From assembly GCA_016709665.1 (NCBI GenBank), contig JADJMI010000015.1:27233-91232 (forward strand): a stretch of 64,000 bases of DNA, read 5' to 3'. Origin of the DNA: Betaproteobacteria bacterium. Lineage in GTDB: Bacteria; Pseudomonadota; Gammaproteobacteria; Burkholderiales; Usitatibacteraceae. The notes under the pieces are model-generated. The model did not search any database, had not been told where the DNA came from, and saw only the letters and a list, made by a program, of their open reading frames with translations. This document shows, in pieces, positions 47,854 to 58,500 of this stretch. The translations under genes were made by a program, and so were the position numbers. How positions within the stretch are numbered: position 1 is the first letter of the stretch; the number at the start of each line of letters is the position of its first letter.

Positions 47854-48870
47854 ATGAAAGTGATGGTCACGGGCAGCGCGGGATTCATCGGCTATCACCT
47901 GGCCGAGCGGCTTCTCGCGCGCGGCGACCGGGTCGTGGGCGTGGACAACCTCAACGACTACTACGATGTCTCCCTCAAGCAGGCGCGGCTCGAGCGCCTG
48001 GCGAAGCACGCCGGGTTCGATTTCCGGCGGCTCGACATCGCGGACCGCGCGGCCATGGACGGCCTCTTCGCGGAGCACCGCTTCGACGCCGTGGTGAACC
48101 TGGCGGCCCAGGCGGGCGTGCGCTACTCCCTCAAGAACCCGCAGGCCTACGTGGACGCCAACGTCACGGGCTTCCTCAACATCCTGGAGGGCGTGCGGCA
48201 CACCCAGCCGCAGGCGCACCTGGTGTACGCCTCGACCAGCTCCGTCTACGGCCTGAACACGGCCATGCCCTTCGCCGAGACGCAGACGGCCGACCACCCC
48301 GTCTCCTTCTACGCCGCGACCAAGCGCGCGAACGAGCTGATGGCCCACTCGTACGCGCACCTGTTCGGGTTGAAGTGCACGGGCCTTCGCTTCTTCACGG
48401 TCTACGGCCCCTGGGGCCGGCCGGACATGGCCCTGTTCCTCTTCACCAAGGCGATGCTCGAGGGCAAGCCCATCAACCTCTTCAACGAGGGGCGGATGAT
48501 CCGCGACTTCACCTACGTCGACGACATCGTCGAGGGCGTGATGCGGATCGCCGATCACCCCGCCACGCCGGATGCGGCCTGGTCGGGCGAAAAGCCCAAC
48601 CCCGGAACGAGCCCGGCACCCTGGCGCGTGTACAACATCGGCAACAACCAGCGCATCGAGCTCATGCGCTACGTGCGCGCCATCGAGGCGGAGCTGGGCA
48701 TGAAGGCGCAACTGAACCTCATGCCGATGCAGGCCGGGGACGTCGAAGCGACCGAAGCCGACACGACGGCCCTTTCGCAGGCGGTCGGGTTCAAGCCCGC
48801 CACCCCGGTGGAGGAAGGCGTGGCTCGGTTCGTGCGGTGGTACCGGGACTTTTACCGGGCCGGCGGCTGA
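47854..48870 (+). CDS. NAD-dependent epimerase, UDP-glucuronate 4-epimerase-like
   Basis: 338 residues. Start ATG 47854 is chosen for the GGAG site 7 nt upstream and because the Rossmann motif VTGSAGFIGYHLAERL begins at once. Catalytic residues: STSSVYG and YAATK (YxxxK). Other signatures: DNLNDYYDVSLKQARL, NLAAQAGVRYSL, GLRFFTVYGPWGRPDMALF, MIRDFTYVDDIVEG. These fit CapI/LpsL-type enzymes that turn UDP-glucuronate into UDP-galacturonate. It starts the long plus-strand export operon, 7 nt before wzm, and uses a sugar acid that could be related to the dehydrogenase upstream. Confidence 0.92.
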   Translation: MKVMVTGSAGFIGYHLAERLLARGDRVVGVDNLNDYYDVSLKQARLERLAKHAGFDFRRLDIADRAAMDGLFAEHRFDAVVNLAAQAGVRYSLKNPQAYVDANVTGFLNILEGVRHTQPQAHLVYASTSSVYGLNTAMPFAETQTADHPVSFYAATKRANELMAHSYAHLFGLKCTGLRFFTVYGPWGRPDMALFLFTKAMLEGKPINLFNEGRMIRDFTYVDDIVEGVMRIADHPATPDAAWSGEKPNPGTSPAPWRVYNIGNNQRIELMRYVRAIEAELGMKAQLNLMPMQAGDVEATEADTTALSQAVGFKPATPVEEGVARFVRWYRDFYRAGG

Positions 48871-48877
48871 CCGGCTC

Positions 48878-49699
48878 GTGCAGAATTTCAGCACCTCCCC
48901 GGCCGAGATCGGCGCCAGCCTCTGGCGCAACCGGGCCCTGATCGCGGCACTGGCCCGGCGCGAGGTCGCCGGGCGCTACCGCGGCTCGGTGATGGGGATG
49001 GCCTGGTCGTTCTTCAACCCGGTCTTCATGCTGCTCATCTACACGGCGGTGTTCTCCACCGTCTTCAAGGCACGCTGGGGCCTGGGCGACGAGGAGACGA
49101 AGGCCGACTTCGCGATCATCCTGTTCGTCGGGCTCATCGTGCACGGGCTCTTCGCCGAGTGCGTGAACCGCGCGCCGACCCTCGTCGTCGAGAACACCAG
49201 CTACGTGAAGAAGGTCATCTTCCCGCTGGAGATCCTGCCGTGGGTGAGCCTCGCGTCGTCCGCCTTCCACGCGGGCGTGAGCGTGGCCGTGCTGCTGCTC
49301 GCCCAGCTCGTCCTGCGGCAATCGCTTCCCTGGACCGCGCTGCTCTTCCCTCTGGTCCTCGTGCCGCTGGTGATCGGCGTCGCCGGCCTGGCGTGGTTCC
49401 TTGCGGCCCTGGGCGTCTACCTGCGCGACATCGGCCAGACGACGGTCATGTTCACGACGGTGATGATGTTCGTCTCGCCCGTCTTCTACCCGGTGAGCAG
49501 CCTTCCGGCCTCCGTTCGCGGGTACATGTTCCTCAACCCGCTCGCCTACATCATCGAGGAGGGCCGGGGCACGCTCATCTTCGGGCGCCTGCCGGATCCG
49601 GGGCAGTGGTTGCTTCCCCTCGCGCTCGCCGCCGTCGTCGCGGCGGTGGGGTTCGCGAGCTTCCAGAGGGCTCGCCGGGGATTCGCCGATGTCATCTGA
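48878..49699 (+). CDS. wzm: ABC-2 polysaccharide export permease
   Basis: 273 residues, start GTG 48878. It has the ABC-2 permease layout: cytoplasmic N-helix LARREVAGRYRGSVMGMAWSF, then six hydrophobic helices with NPVFMLLIYTAVFSTVF, YVKKVIFPLEILPWVSL, GVAGLAWFLAALGVYLRDIGQ and MMFVSPVFYPVSSLPASVRG. It overlaps wzt by 11 nt. Role: with Wzt it moves a lipid-linked polysaccharide across the inner membrane. Confidence 0.93.
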   Translation: MQNFSTSPAEIGASLWRNRALIAALARREVAGRYRGSVMGMAWSFFNPVFMLLIYTAVFSTVFKARWGLGDEETKADFAIILFVGLIVHGLFAECVNRAPTLVVENTSYVKKVIFPLEILPWVSLASSAFHAGVSVAVLLLAQLVLRQSLPWTALLFPLVLVPLVIGVAGLAWFLAALGVYLRDIGQTTVMFTTVMMFVSPVFYPVSSLPASVRGYMFLNPLAYIIEEGRGTLIFGRLPDPGQWLLPLALAAVVAAVGFASFQRARRGFADVI

Positions 49700-51041
49700 G
49701 AAGCGCGGCGCGGCGATCCGCGTCGCGAACCTGTCGAAGCGCTACGAGATCTACGCGCGGCCCGAGGACCGCCTCAAGCAGGCGGTCCTCACCGCGTTCC
49801 AGCGCTACACCGGCCTCGAGGAACGCCGCTACTTCCGCGAATTCTGGGCGCTGCACGACGTCTCCTTCGAGGTGGGCCGCGGCGAGACGGTCGGCATCGT
49901 CGGCAAGAACGGCGCGGGCAAGTCGACCCTCCTGCACCTGATCGTGGGCACCCATGCGCCGACGACAGGGTCCATCGAGATCAACGGGCGCGTGACGGCC
50001 CTGCTGGAACTGGGCTCGGGCTTCAACCCGCAGTTCACCGGCCGCGAGAACGTGTACCTGAACGCCGCCATCCTCGGCCTTTCGAAGGACGAGATCGACC
50101 GGCGCTTCGACGAGATCGCGGCCTTCGCGGAGATCGGCGACTTCATCGAAGAGCCGGTGAGCACGTATTCGAGCGGCATGTACCTGCGCCTCGCCTTCGC
50201 GGTGCAGGTGTGCCTCGACCCCGACATCCTCGTGGTGGACGAGGCGCTCGCCGTGGGCGACGCCTACTTCGTGCACCGCTGCTTCCACCGCATACGGGCG
50301 ATGAAGGAACAGGGCAAGACGATCCTCTTCGTGAGCCACGACACCGGGTCGGTGGTCAACATCTGCGACCGCGCGATCTGGATCAAGGACGGCCGCGTCG
50401 CGCTCGACGGCGACCCCGCCTACGTCACGGCCGCCTACCGCGCGGACCTCTTCCGGCTGTCGATGACGGCCCCGGATCCCGTGCCTGCGGCCGTGCCGCC
50501 CGCACTCGCGTCCGCGCCCGCCTCCACGGCGCCGGCGTTGCGGGGACCGGAACATCGCGTACCCAACGCGGACCGCCGCCTGGGCGCCCGCGGCTGCCAC
50601 ATCACCGGCCTCGCCCTCTACGATCCGGAGAGCCTCGCGCCCATCGCCGAGGCCCGCGCCGGCGGCCGGATCCTCGCGCGCGTCTCCTGGCGCAACGAAT
50701 CGATCCCGCCCGGCTCGCCCCTCGTGGTCGGCTACATGATCTGCACGCCCAAGGGCGAGGAGCTCGGCGGCGCCAACTCGCGCATGGAAGGCGTCGAGAT
50801 CGCCGCGCCGGCGCCCGGCGCGAGCGCGACGCTTCGCCTCGAGCTCACGCTGCCCGGCCTGCACGCGGGCCACTACGCCCTCACCGTCGCCATCGCCAGC
50901 GCGACGGCCGCCGGGGAACTCCGGGTGGAGGACCGCATCGAGAACGCCCTCGTGTTCGCCGTGCTGAACGATCGCGAGGTCTTCGGGTGGATCCGGCTGC
51001 CGAGCACCTTCGTCCTCGAGCACGAGGAAGCCGCGCCGTGA
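49689..51041 (+). CDS. wzt: ABC polysaccharide export ATPase with C-terminal extension
   Basis: 450 residues, start ATG 49689. Walker A GIVGKNGAGKSTLLHL, signature YSSGMYLRLAFAVQV, Walker B DILVVDEALAVGD, switch VSHD. Residues about 265-450 form a Pro/Ala-rich linker and a beta-rich domain (GARGCHITGLALYDPESLAPIAEARAGGRI, VGYMICTPKGEELGGANSRMEG, LPGLHAGHYALTVAIAS), like the glycan-binding C-terminal domain of Wzt proteins that recognise a modified chain end. That domain implies export linked to terminal capping. It overlaps the neighbours on both sides. Confidence 0.93.
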   Translation: MSSEKRGAAIRVANLSKRYEIYARPEDRLKQAVLTAFQRYTGLEERRYFREFWALHDVSFEVGRGETVGIVGKNGAGKSTLLHLIVGTHAPTTGSIEINGRVTALLELGSGFNPQFTGRENVYLNAAILGLSKDEIDRRFDEIAAFAEIGDFIEEPVSTYSSGMYLRLAFAVQVCLDPDILVVDEALAVGDAYFVHRCFHRIRAMKEQGKTILFVSHDTGSVVNICDRAIWIKDGRVALDGDPAYVTAAYRADLFRLSMTAPDPVPAAVPPALASAPASTAPALRGPEHRVPNADRRLGARGCHITGLALYDPESLAPIAEARAGGRILARVSWRNESIPPGSPLVVGYMICTPKGEELGGANSRMEGVEIAAPAPGASATLRLELTLPGLHAGHYALTVAIASATAAGELRVEDRIENALVFAVLNDREVFGWIRLPSTFVLEHEEAAP

Positions 51042-51790
51042 AAAGCCTCCTGGACGACGACATCGAGGTCCGCAAGGCGCAGATCCTCGGGGTGCCCGGC
51101 GCGTACGCGCAGGACGGGCTCATCTCCATCCACAGCCACGAGTTCATGGACGACCCGGCGTTCGCCCGCGCCTACGCGCGCGGCGCGCAGGCCGCCGGCA
51201 TCGACTACGGCTGGCACTGGCGCGTGCACCTGGGGCTCTGGGCGGCCGGCATCGCGTCGCGGCTCCCCGGCGACTTCGTCGAGTGCGGCGTCAACGCGGG
51301 CTTCATGAGCAGCAGCATCATGGCGTACCTCGACTGGAACCGCCTCGACAGGACCTTCTGGCTCCTCGACACGTTCGCCGGGCTCGATCCCGCGCAGGTG
51401 AGCCCGGCCGAGCGCGACGAGGGCGTCCTCGAGAAGAACGCGGACCTGCTGGCGGGCGGGTTCTACGTGCGTGACGTCGAATCCGTCGCCCGCAACTTCA
51501 GCGAGTGGCCGCGCGCCCGCATCGTCGCGGGCAGCATTCCCGGCACGCTCGGGCAGGTGGACGCCGCCGCCATCGCGTTCCTGCACATCGACCTCAATTG
51601 CGCGCCGCCGGAAGTGGCGGCCCTCGAGCACTTCTGGGAGCGGCTCTCGCCGGGCGCGCCGGTCCTTCTGGACGACTACGCCTACTGGGGTTACCGCCGG
51701 CAGAAGCTCGCCATGGACGCGCTGGCCGCCAGGCTGGGCGTGGCCATCGCCAGCCTGCCGACCGGGCAGGGGCTCCTCATCCGCCCATGA
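51038..51790 (+). CDS. TylF/macrocin O-methyltransferase-like enzyme
   Basis: 250 residues, GTG 51038 overlapping the wzt stop by 4 nt (GTGA). Family signs: FVECGVNAGFMSSSIMAYL, FWLLDTFAGLD, then the metal-binding FLHIDLNCAPPEVAALEHFW and VLLDDYAYWGYRRQKLAMD. TylF-type enzymes O-methylate sugar hydroxyls using SAM and a metal ion, so methylation of a residue in the exported glycan or its carrier is likely. The position right after wzt fits a role in terminal modification. Confidence 0.88.
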   Translation: MKSLLDDDIEVRKAQILGVPGAYAQDGLISIHSHEFMDDPAFARAYARGAQAAGIDYGWHWRVHLGLWAAGIASRLPGDFVECGVNAGFMSSSIMAYLDWNRLDRTFWLLDTFAGLDPAQVSPAERDEGVLEKNADLLAGGFYVRDVESVARNFSEWPRARIVAGSIPGTLGQVDAAAIAFLHIDLNCAPPEVAALEHFWERLSPGAPVLLDDYAYWGYRRQKLAMDALAARLGVAIASLPTGQGLLIRP

Positions 51791-52506
51791 CCGCGACGAC
51801 CGCCGCCCTGCCCGAAACGCCCTGCGCCGCCTGCGGCGCGACGGACTATGCCTATCGGGCCGTGCTGTGGCCGGAGCTGGTGAAGGCCTGGGAGCTGGGG
51901 CCGGACGACGAGGCCTGCATCAACCGGCAGCAGGGCCTGCACTGCCGCGCCTGCGGCAACAACCTGCGCATGATCTCGCTGGCGGCGGGGCTGCTGCGCG
52001 CCCTGGGCGCCGCCGGCCCCCTCGAGGCCTTCTGCCGCGGCAAGCCCGCGCTGCGCCTGCTCGAGATCAACACGGCCGGCTTCCTCACGCGGTTCCTGCG
52101 CGAGTTGCCCGGCCACCGCCTGGTGGAGTACCCCGATTTCGACATGATGGCGCTCGGGCTGGACGACGGGGCGTTCGACGTCGTCGTGCATTCCGATTCC
52201 CTCGAGCACGTGCCCGACCCGGTGCGCGGCCTCGCGGAGTGCCTGCGCGTCCTGCGGCCCGGCGGATTGTGCGTCTTCACCGTGCCGATCCTGGCCGGCC
52301 GCCTGACGCGGTCCCGCGAGGGGCTGCCCCCCAGCCACCACGGCGCGGCCTCGACGGCGACGGACGACCAGCTCGTGCGCACCGAGTTCGGCGCCGACTT
52401 CTGGAAGTACGTCCTCGAGGCGGGATTCGATTCCTGCGAGACGTACGCCTACGAATACCCTGCGGCGCTCGTCGCCGTCGCGCGCAAGGCGGGAAACGCA
52501 CCATGA
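51787..52506 (+). CDS. Zinc-ribbon class I SAM methyltransferase
   Basis: 239 residues, ATG 51787 overlapping the previous stop (ATGA). The N-terminus carries two CxxC pairs (CAACGATDYAY and CRACGNNLR), a zinc-ribbon. The methyltransferase core has FDVVVHSDSLEHVPDPVRGLAECLRVLRPGGLCVFTVP. Motif I (RLLEINTAGFLTRFL) is weak, lacking the GxGxG pattern, so catalytic competence is uncertain. The same ribbon-plus-methyltransferase layout occurs again inside the following 2142-residue protein. Confidence 0.85.
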   Translation: MTATTAALPETPCAACGATDYAYRAVLWPELVKAWELGPDDEACINRQQGLHCRACGNNLRMISLAAGLLRALGAAGPLEAFCRGKPALRLLEINTAGFLTRFLRELPGHRLVEYPDFDMMALGLDDGAFDVVVHSDSLEHVPDPVRGLAECLRVLRPGGLCVFTVPILAGRLTRSREGLPPSHHGAASTATDDQLVRTEFGADFWKYVLEAGFDSCETYAYEYPAALVAVARKAGNAP

Positions 52507-55500
52507 AATTCACCGGCGAACGCTACATGCCCACGGAGGCGGGCGAGATCCGCCTCGAACACGTCCATCGCTACGCGGTGGCGCTCGCCTGGGCGCGCGG
52601 CAAGCGCGTCCTGGACGTCGCCTGCGGCGAAGGCTACGGCACGCGCCTGCTCGCGACGGTGGCCGAGTCCGTCGAGGGCGTGGACATCTCCGCCGATGCC
52701 GTCGCGCACGCGAAAGCCGCGTACGGGAGCGTGGCGAATGCGAGCTTCCGCGAAGGCAGCGCCGCCCGCCTGCCCTTCGGCGATCGCGCCTTCGACCTGG
52801 TCGTGTCGTTCGAGACCCTCGAGCACCTGGCCGAGCAGGCCGAGATGATCGCCGAGATCCGCCGCGTCCTGAGGCCCGATGGCCTGCTCGTCATCTCCTC
52901 GCCCAACCGCCCGGTCTATTCGCGCGGCGGCGAGTTCCGCAACGAGTTCCACGTGAAGGAACTCGATCACGCCGAACTCGAGGCGCTGCTGCGCCCGGCA
53001 TTCCCCGCCATCCGTTACCTCGGGCAACGCATCGCCGCCGGCTCGCTCGTGCAGCCTCTCGGCGCCGGCGCGGGCCCGCTCGAGCCCTGGCGCGACGACG
53101 GCACGGAACTCGCGCCGGGGCTGCCGGCGCACGACGCCCCGGTGTACTTCATCGCCCTGTGTGCCGCGAGCGAAGCGCTGCTGCCGGCCGCCGCGGCCTC
53201 GTTCGTGCAGGCGAGCGGCGAGGATCTCCTGGAGCGGTACCGGGACCACGCGCGCTGGGCCGTGCGCGCCGACCAGGAGCTCGAGCGCACGCGCGGGCTC
53301 TTCGCCCAGCTGCAGGCGGAGCACGAGAAGGTCACCGTCTGGGCGAAGCAATCCGACGAGGAGGCCCGCCGGGTCGCCGGGCTTTTCACGGAGTTGCAGG
53401 CCGAGCACGCGAAGATCGCCACCTGGGCAAAGGATCTCGATCGCGAGGGCGCCGAGCGGCTCGTCCAGGTCGCGGCCGGGGAGACGAAGGTGCGCTCGCT
53501 CGAGGAGACGCTGGCCGGCGAGCGGTCGAGCCACGAACAGGAGCGGGCAAGGCTCGAACGCGACATGCAGGTCGTGCGCGAAGACCTCGGCCGCGTGGCG
53601 TCGCAGAGGCAGGCCCTCGACGAGGCGATGAAGGCGCTGCAGGCGGACCTCGCGAAGGCGCAGGCCGAAACGGTCGAAGCGAAGGCGCAAGCCGATGGGG
53701 CCCGGGCGGGCGCCCTGGCCGAAGCGGGCGGCGCGAAAGTGCAAGTCGAGGCGTTGCGGACGACGGCCGATGCGGCCGAAGCGCGGGCACGGGAGGAACA
53801 CGCCCGGGCGGAAGCGGCCGAGTTCCAGGCGAAGGCCCTCGCAGAAAGCCTGGAGCGCGCCTTGGCGGAACGCAGGGGCGCCGACGACGCGCGCGAAGCG
53901 ATCCTCGCGCACGCGCGCGCCGAGGCGGACGCCGCGAAGGCGCAGGCCGCCACCCTCGAGGCGCACGCCCGGGGCCTGGAAGGGCTCGCCAACGAACACA
54001 ACCGGCAATTGGCCGCCTACGCCCATTCGCTTTCGTGGCGGATCACGGCGCCCCTTCGTGTCGTGGCCGGTTGGGCGCTCGGCGTGGCACTCCCGGCCTG
54101 GCGCGCGGCCCTCGCCGGGGCGCTGGGAGCGGGGCGCGCCCTGCTCCGGCTCGCCGTCGCCTCCGAGTTCGACCGCCGCAAGCTGCGGGGAAAGGCCTTC
54201 GCGCGCCTGCCCGCCTTGTTCCGCGGCACCGCCTTCTACGCCTCCTGGCAGGCCCGGCAGCCGGAGGTGGCGGCGCTCGCGTCCCGCCTCGCCTCGGGCG
54301 ATCCGAAGCTGCTCGGCAACCTCGTGGCCCGCGACGACACGAGCCGGCGCCCGCGCGTGAGCGTCGTCATCCCGATCTACGGACAGCTCGATTACACGCT
54401 TCGCTGCATCGTCTCGACGCTCGACGTGCTCTCGCAGGCGTCGTTCGAGCTCGTCATCGTGGACGACTGCTCCCCCGACGAAAGCGTGGAGACGCTCGCC
54501 GCCCTGCCCGCGATCGGCTTCGTGGGCAACGACGCGAACCAGGGCTTCATCCGCACCTGCAACCACGGCGCGCGCGTCGCCCGCGGCGAGTTCCTGGTCT
54601 TCCTCAACAACGACACCGTCGTGCAGCAGGGCTGGCTCGACGAGCTGGTCCGGACGTTCGACGACGTGCCGGAATGCGGCCTCGCGGGCTCCATGCTGCT
54701 CTACCCCGACGGGCGCCTGCAGGAGGCCGGCGGCATCATCTGGAGCGACGGCTCGGGCTGGAACTACGGCCGCCTGGACGACCCGTCCAAGCCCGAGTAC
54801 GGCTACCGGCGCGACGTGGACTACTGCTCGGGCGCCTCGCTCATGATCCGCGCGGACCTCTTCGCGCAGCTCGGCGGCTTCGACGAGCACTACCTGCCGG
54901 CCTACGGGGAGGACTCCGACCTCGCCTTCCGCGTGCGCCAGGCCGGCAAGCGCGTGCTCTACCAGCCGCGCTCGCGCGTCATCCACTACGAGGGCATCAC
55001 CTCGGGCACCGACCTGTCGCAGGGCGCGAAGGCCTACCAGGTCGCCAACGCGAAGAAGCTCTTCGAGCGCTGGAAGGGCGTGCTCGCGGACCACGGCACG
55101 CCGGGCGAGAACCCCCACCTCGCGCGCGACCGCAGCATCTCGGGCCGCGTGCTCGTGATCGACCACTGCACGCCGACGCCGGACCAGGACGCGGGTTCGA
55201 TCACCACGCTCAACCTGATGCGCATCCTGCAGTCCTTCGGGCTCAAGGTCACGTTCATCCCGGAAGACAACCTGCTCCACCTGCCGCGCTACTCGACGGA
55301 CCTGGAGCGCGCCGGCATCGAGTGCCTCGTCTGGCCGCACGTGCCGAGCCTCAAGCACCATCTCGCGACCGCGGGGCACGCCTACGACGCCATCGTCCTC
55401 TTCCGCGTCGAGAACGCGATGCGGCACCTGGACGACATCGAGCTGCACTGCCCGCAGGCGAAGGTGATCTTCCATACCTCGGACCTGCACTTCCTGCGCA

Positions 55501-58500
55501 CCGAACGGCAGGCCGAGCTCGAGGATTCCGACTTCCTTCGCCGCCACGCGGCGACGCTGAAGGACCAGGAGCTCTCCACCATGCGGCGATGCGCCGCGAC
55601 GATCGTCCACAGCGCGGCCGAGAAGACGCTGCTCGACGACCTGCTGGGCTGGAAGGAGACGAGCCGCATCTTCGTGCACGGCTGGGCGATCCCGATCCCG
55701 GGCACGAAGGTTCCTTTCCGCGATCGCGACGGCATGGTGTTCGTGGGCGGCTACCAGCACACGCCCAACGTGGACGCGGTCGACTGGTTCGTGACCGAGA
55801 TCTTCCCCCACGTCCGAAACCGGCTTCCCGCGGCCCGCTTCCTGATCGTGGGCAGCAAGGCACCGGAGCGATTCGCCGCGCTGGGCGTCGAAGGCGTGGA
55901 GTTCGTCGGCTTCGTGCCCGACCTGCAGGACGTGTTCGACCGCTGCCGCCTTTCGGTCGCGCCGCTGCGCTACGGCGCCGGCATCAAGGGCAAGATCTAC
56001 ACGAGCCTGAGCTACGGGCTGCCCTGCGCCTCGACGGCGGTGGGCGCCGAGGGCATGGGGCTCGTCCACGGCGAGGACGTGCTCGTCGCCGACACGCCCG
56101 AGGCGCTGGCCGGCGAGATCGTGCGGCTGCACGAGGACGAGGCGCTCTGGAACCGGCTTCAGGCGGGAGGGTTCGAGCACCTGCAGGCCCGCGCGTCCCT
56201 GGAGGCCGGCCGTGTCGCGATGGAGTCGCTGCTCGCCGCCGTGGGCCTGGCGGGCCGCGCGCGCCGCGTCTCGAAGGAGGCGCCCGTCGACCCGCCGCCG
56301 GCCGAGGTTCTCGTGGATGGACCCGAGGCCTACCGGCGCCATCTCGACACCGATCTCGCGATGCGCCGGCGCACGCACGATCGCCGGGCGATCGCGCGGC
56401 TCGCGCGCAAGCGGCCGTTCGTCCACGAGGGTCGGTGCGACGTGTGCGGACAGCCCCGCGCGATCTTCCGCATCGACGAATCGGCGCTGCCGGAACCGCC
56501 GGAATCGGCCGATCCGGCGATCGCGCTCGATCGCCAGCTCGCCTGCACCATCTGCGGCCTTCGCTCCCACGAGCGGGCCCTTGCCGTGGCCCTGCGGCGG
56601 CTCGGCGCCGCCCGCGCGCCGGACTCGCCGATATCCGCCCTGGTGATCGCGCAGTCCGCGGGTCTCGCGGCCGCGCTGCCTTCCCACGTGGCGAACGTGA
56701 GGGCGAGCTTCGCGGCGGTGCCCGGGCCGGGCGCGGCGCCCGCCGGGTGGCGGCTCGCGCCGGCCGACGAAAGCATGGATGCCATCGCTTGCATCCTGCC
56801 CCCGGGATGCGAGGCCTTCCTCGACGAGCTGCTCGGCGAGATGCACCGGGTGCTTCGCGCGGGAGGAACGCTCCTGCTGTCCGCGCCGCCGGACGCCACG
56901 CCCGACTGGGCCCTGGCCGAACGCCTGCGCGGCGGCCCCTGGACCACCGTCGTCGCGGACCTGCACTGGGCGGATGCCACCGGGCACCTGGGCGTGGGCG
57001 CCTGTCATTGGCGCGCGACCCGCGGCGGCGATGGCGCCTACGAGCGGCGCATCGAACGCGAGCTCGCCCGCTACGAGGACGTCGAGGTCGTGCACGACCT
57101 GCCGGCGATCTTCCACTACTGGTCCCACAACCACCTGCGGCCGATCTTCGAGGAGGCCGGCATCGAATCGATGGAACGGTTCTTCGCCTCGAACCTCCTC
57201 GCCGCCGCCGGCCGGACCGGGTCGTCGTCCCCCCGGTTCCTGAGCATCGGATCGGGCAACTGCGACCTCGAGGTGAACGTCGCCCTCGCCCTGCGCGAGC
57301 TGGGCGCCACGGAATTCACGATCGAGTGCCTCGAGCTCAATCCCGACATGCTCGAACGGGGGCGCCAGCACGCCGCGAGCCACGGTGTGCACCGGCATGT
57401 CGTCTTCACCCGCGCCGACTTCAATGCCTGGACGGCGTCCGGCACCTACGACGGGATCATGGCGAACCAGTCCCTGCACCACGTCACCCGGCTGGAGTTC
57501 CTCTTCGAGCAGGTGAAAGCCGCCCTGCACGACGAGGGCGCGTTCGTGGTGAGCGACATCATCGGCCGCAACGGCCACATGCGCTGGCCGGAAGCGCTCG
57601 ACGCCGTGAACGAGCTGTGGCGGGACCTGCCGGAGAGCCACAAGTACAACCACGCGCTGCGGCGCACCGAGGCCACCTACGAGAACTGGGACTGCTCGAC
57701 GGAAGGCTTCGAGGGCGTGAGGGCGCAGGACATCCTTCCCCTGCTGCTTGCGTCGTTCCATTTCAGGACCTTCGTCGCCTTCGGCAACGTGATCGACATC
57801 TTCGTCGACCGGGCATTCGGGCCGAACTTCCGCATCGACGACCCCGCGGACTGCGCGCTCATCGACCGGGCGCACCGGATCGACGAGGATGGCTTCCGGA
57901 CGGGCCGCCTCACGCCCACCCACCTGATCGCCGTGCTGGGCAAGCGGCCGGTCGCGCAGCCCTTCCATTCGCGCTCGCTGCGCCCCGAGGACTGCGTCCG
58001 CGACCCGGGCCTCGAATGCCGTCCCGGCGCGGCGCAGGCGGCCTCGCCCGGAACGCCGGCGACCGGGACCGTCGTCGCGGACCGGACCGGCTACGAGGCC
58101 TTCCTCGCTTCGGCGCTGGCGCAAGGGCAGCGAGACGTCGAGGAGCGCACGATTCGCGAACGGGCGCCCCTCGGGGACTCCTATGCGATCGAGGGCTGGT
58201 GCGAGGTCTGCGAGGCGCCGCGGTCGTTCGGCGTGGACATCACCTCGGGCGGCGAGCGCCGCGCGGACGGCCTCTGGGTGCCGAACTGGCGCGAGCGCTG
58301 CACGTGCGCCGCGTGCCTGCTGAATACGCGCCAGCGGGTCATCGCGGCCCGGGCCCGCGAGGTGGTCCGCGCGCGCGGCGACGCGGGGGCGGACGTGTAC
58401 CTCACCGAGCAGTTGACCCCGATCTTCGCGTGGTTGCAGGGCGTGCCCGGCGCGCGCTGCGTGGGCAGCGAGTACCTGGGCCCGGGCGCCACCGGCGGCA

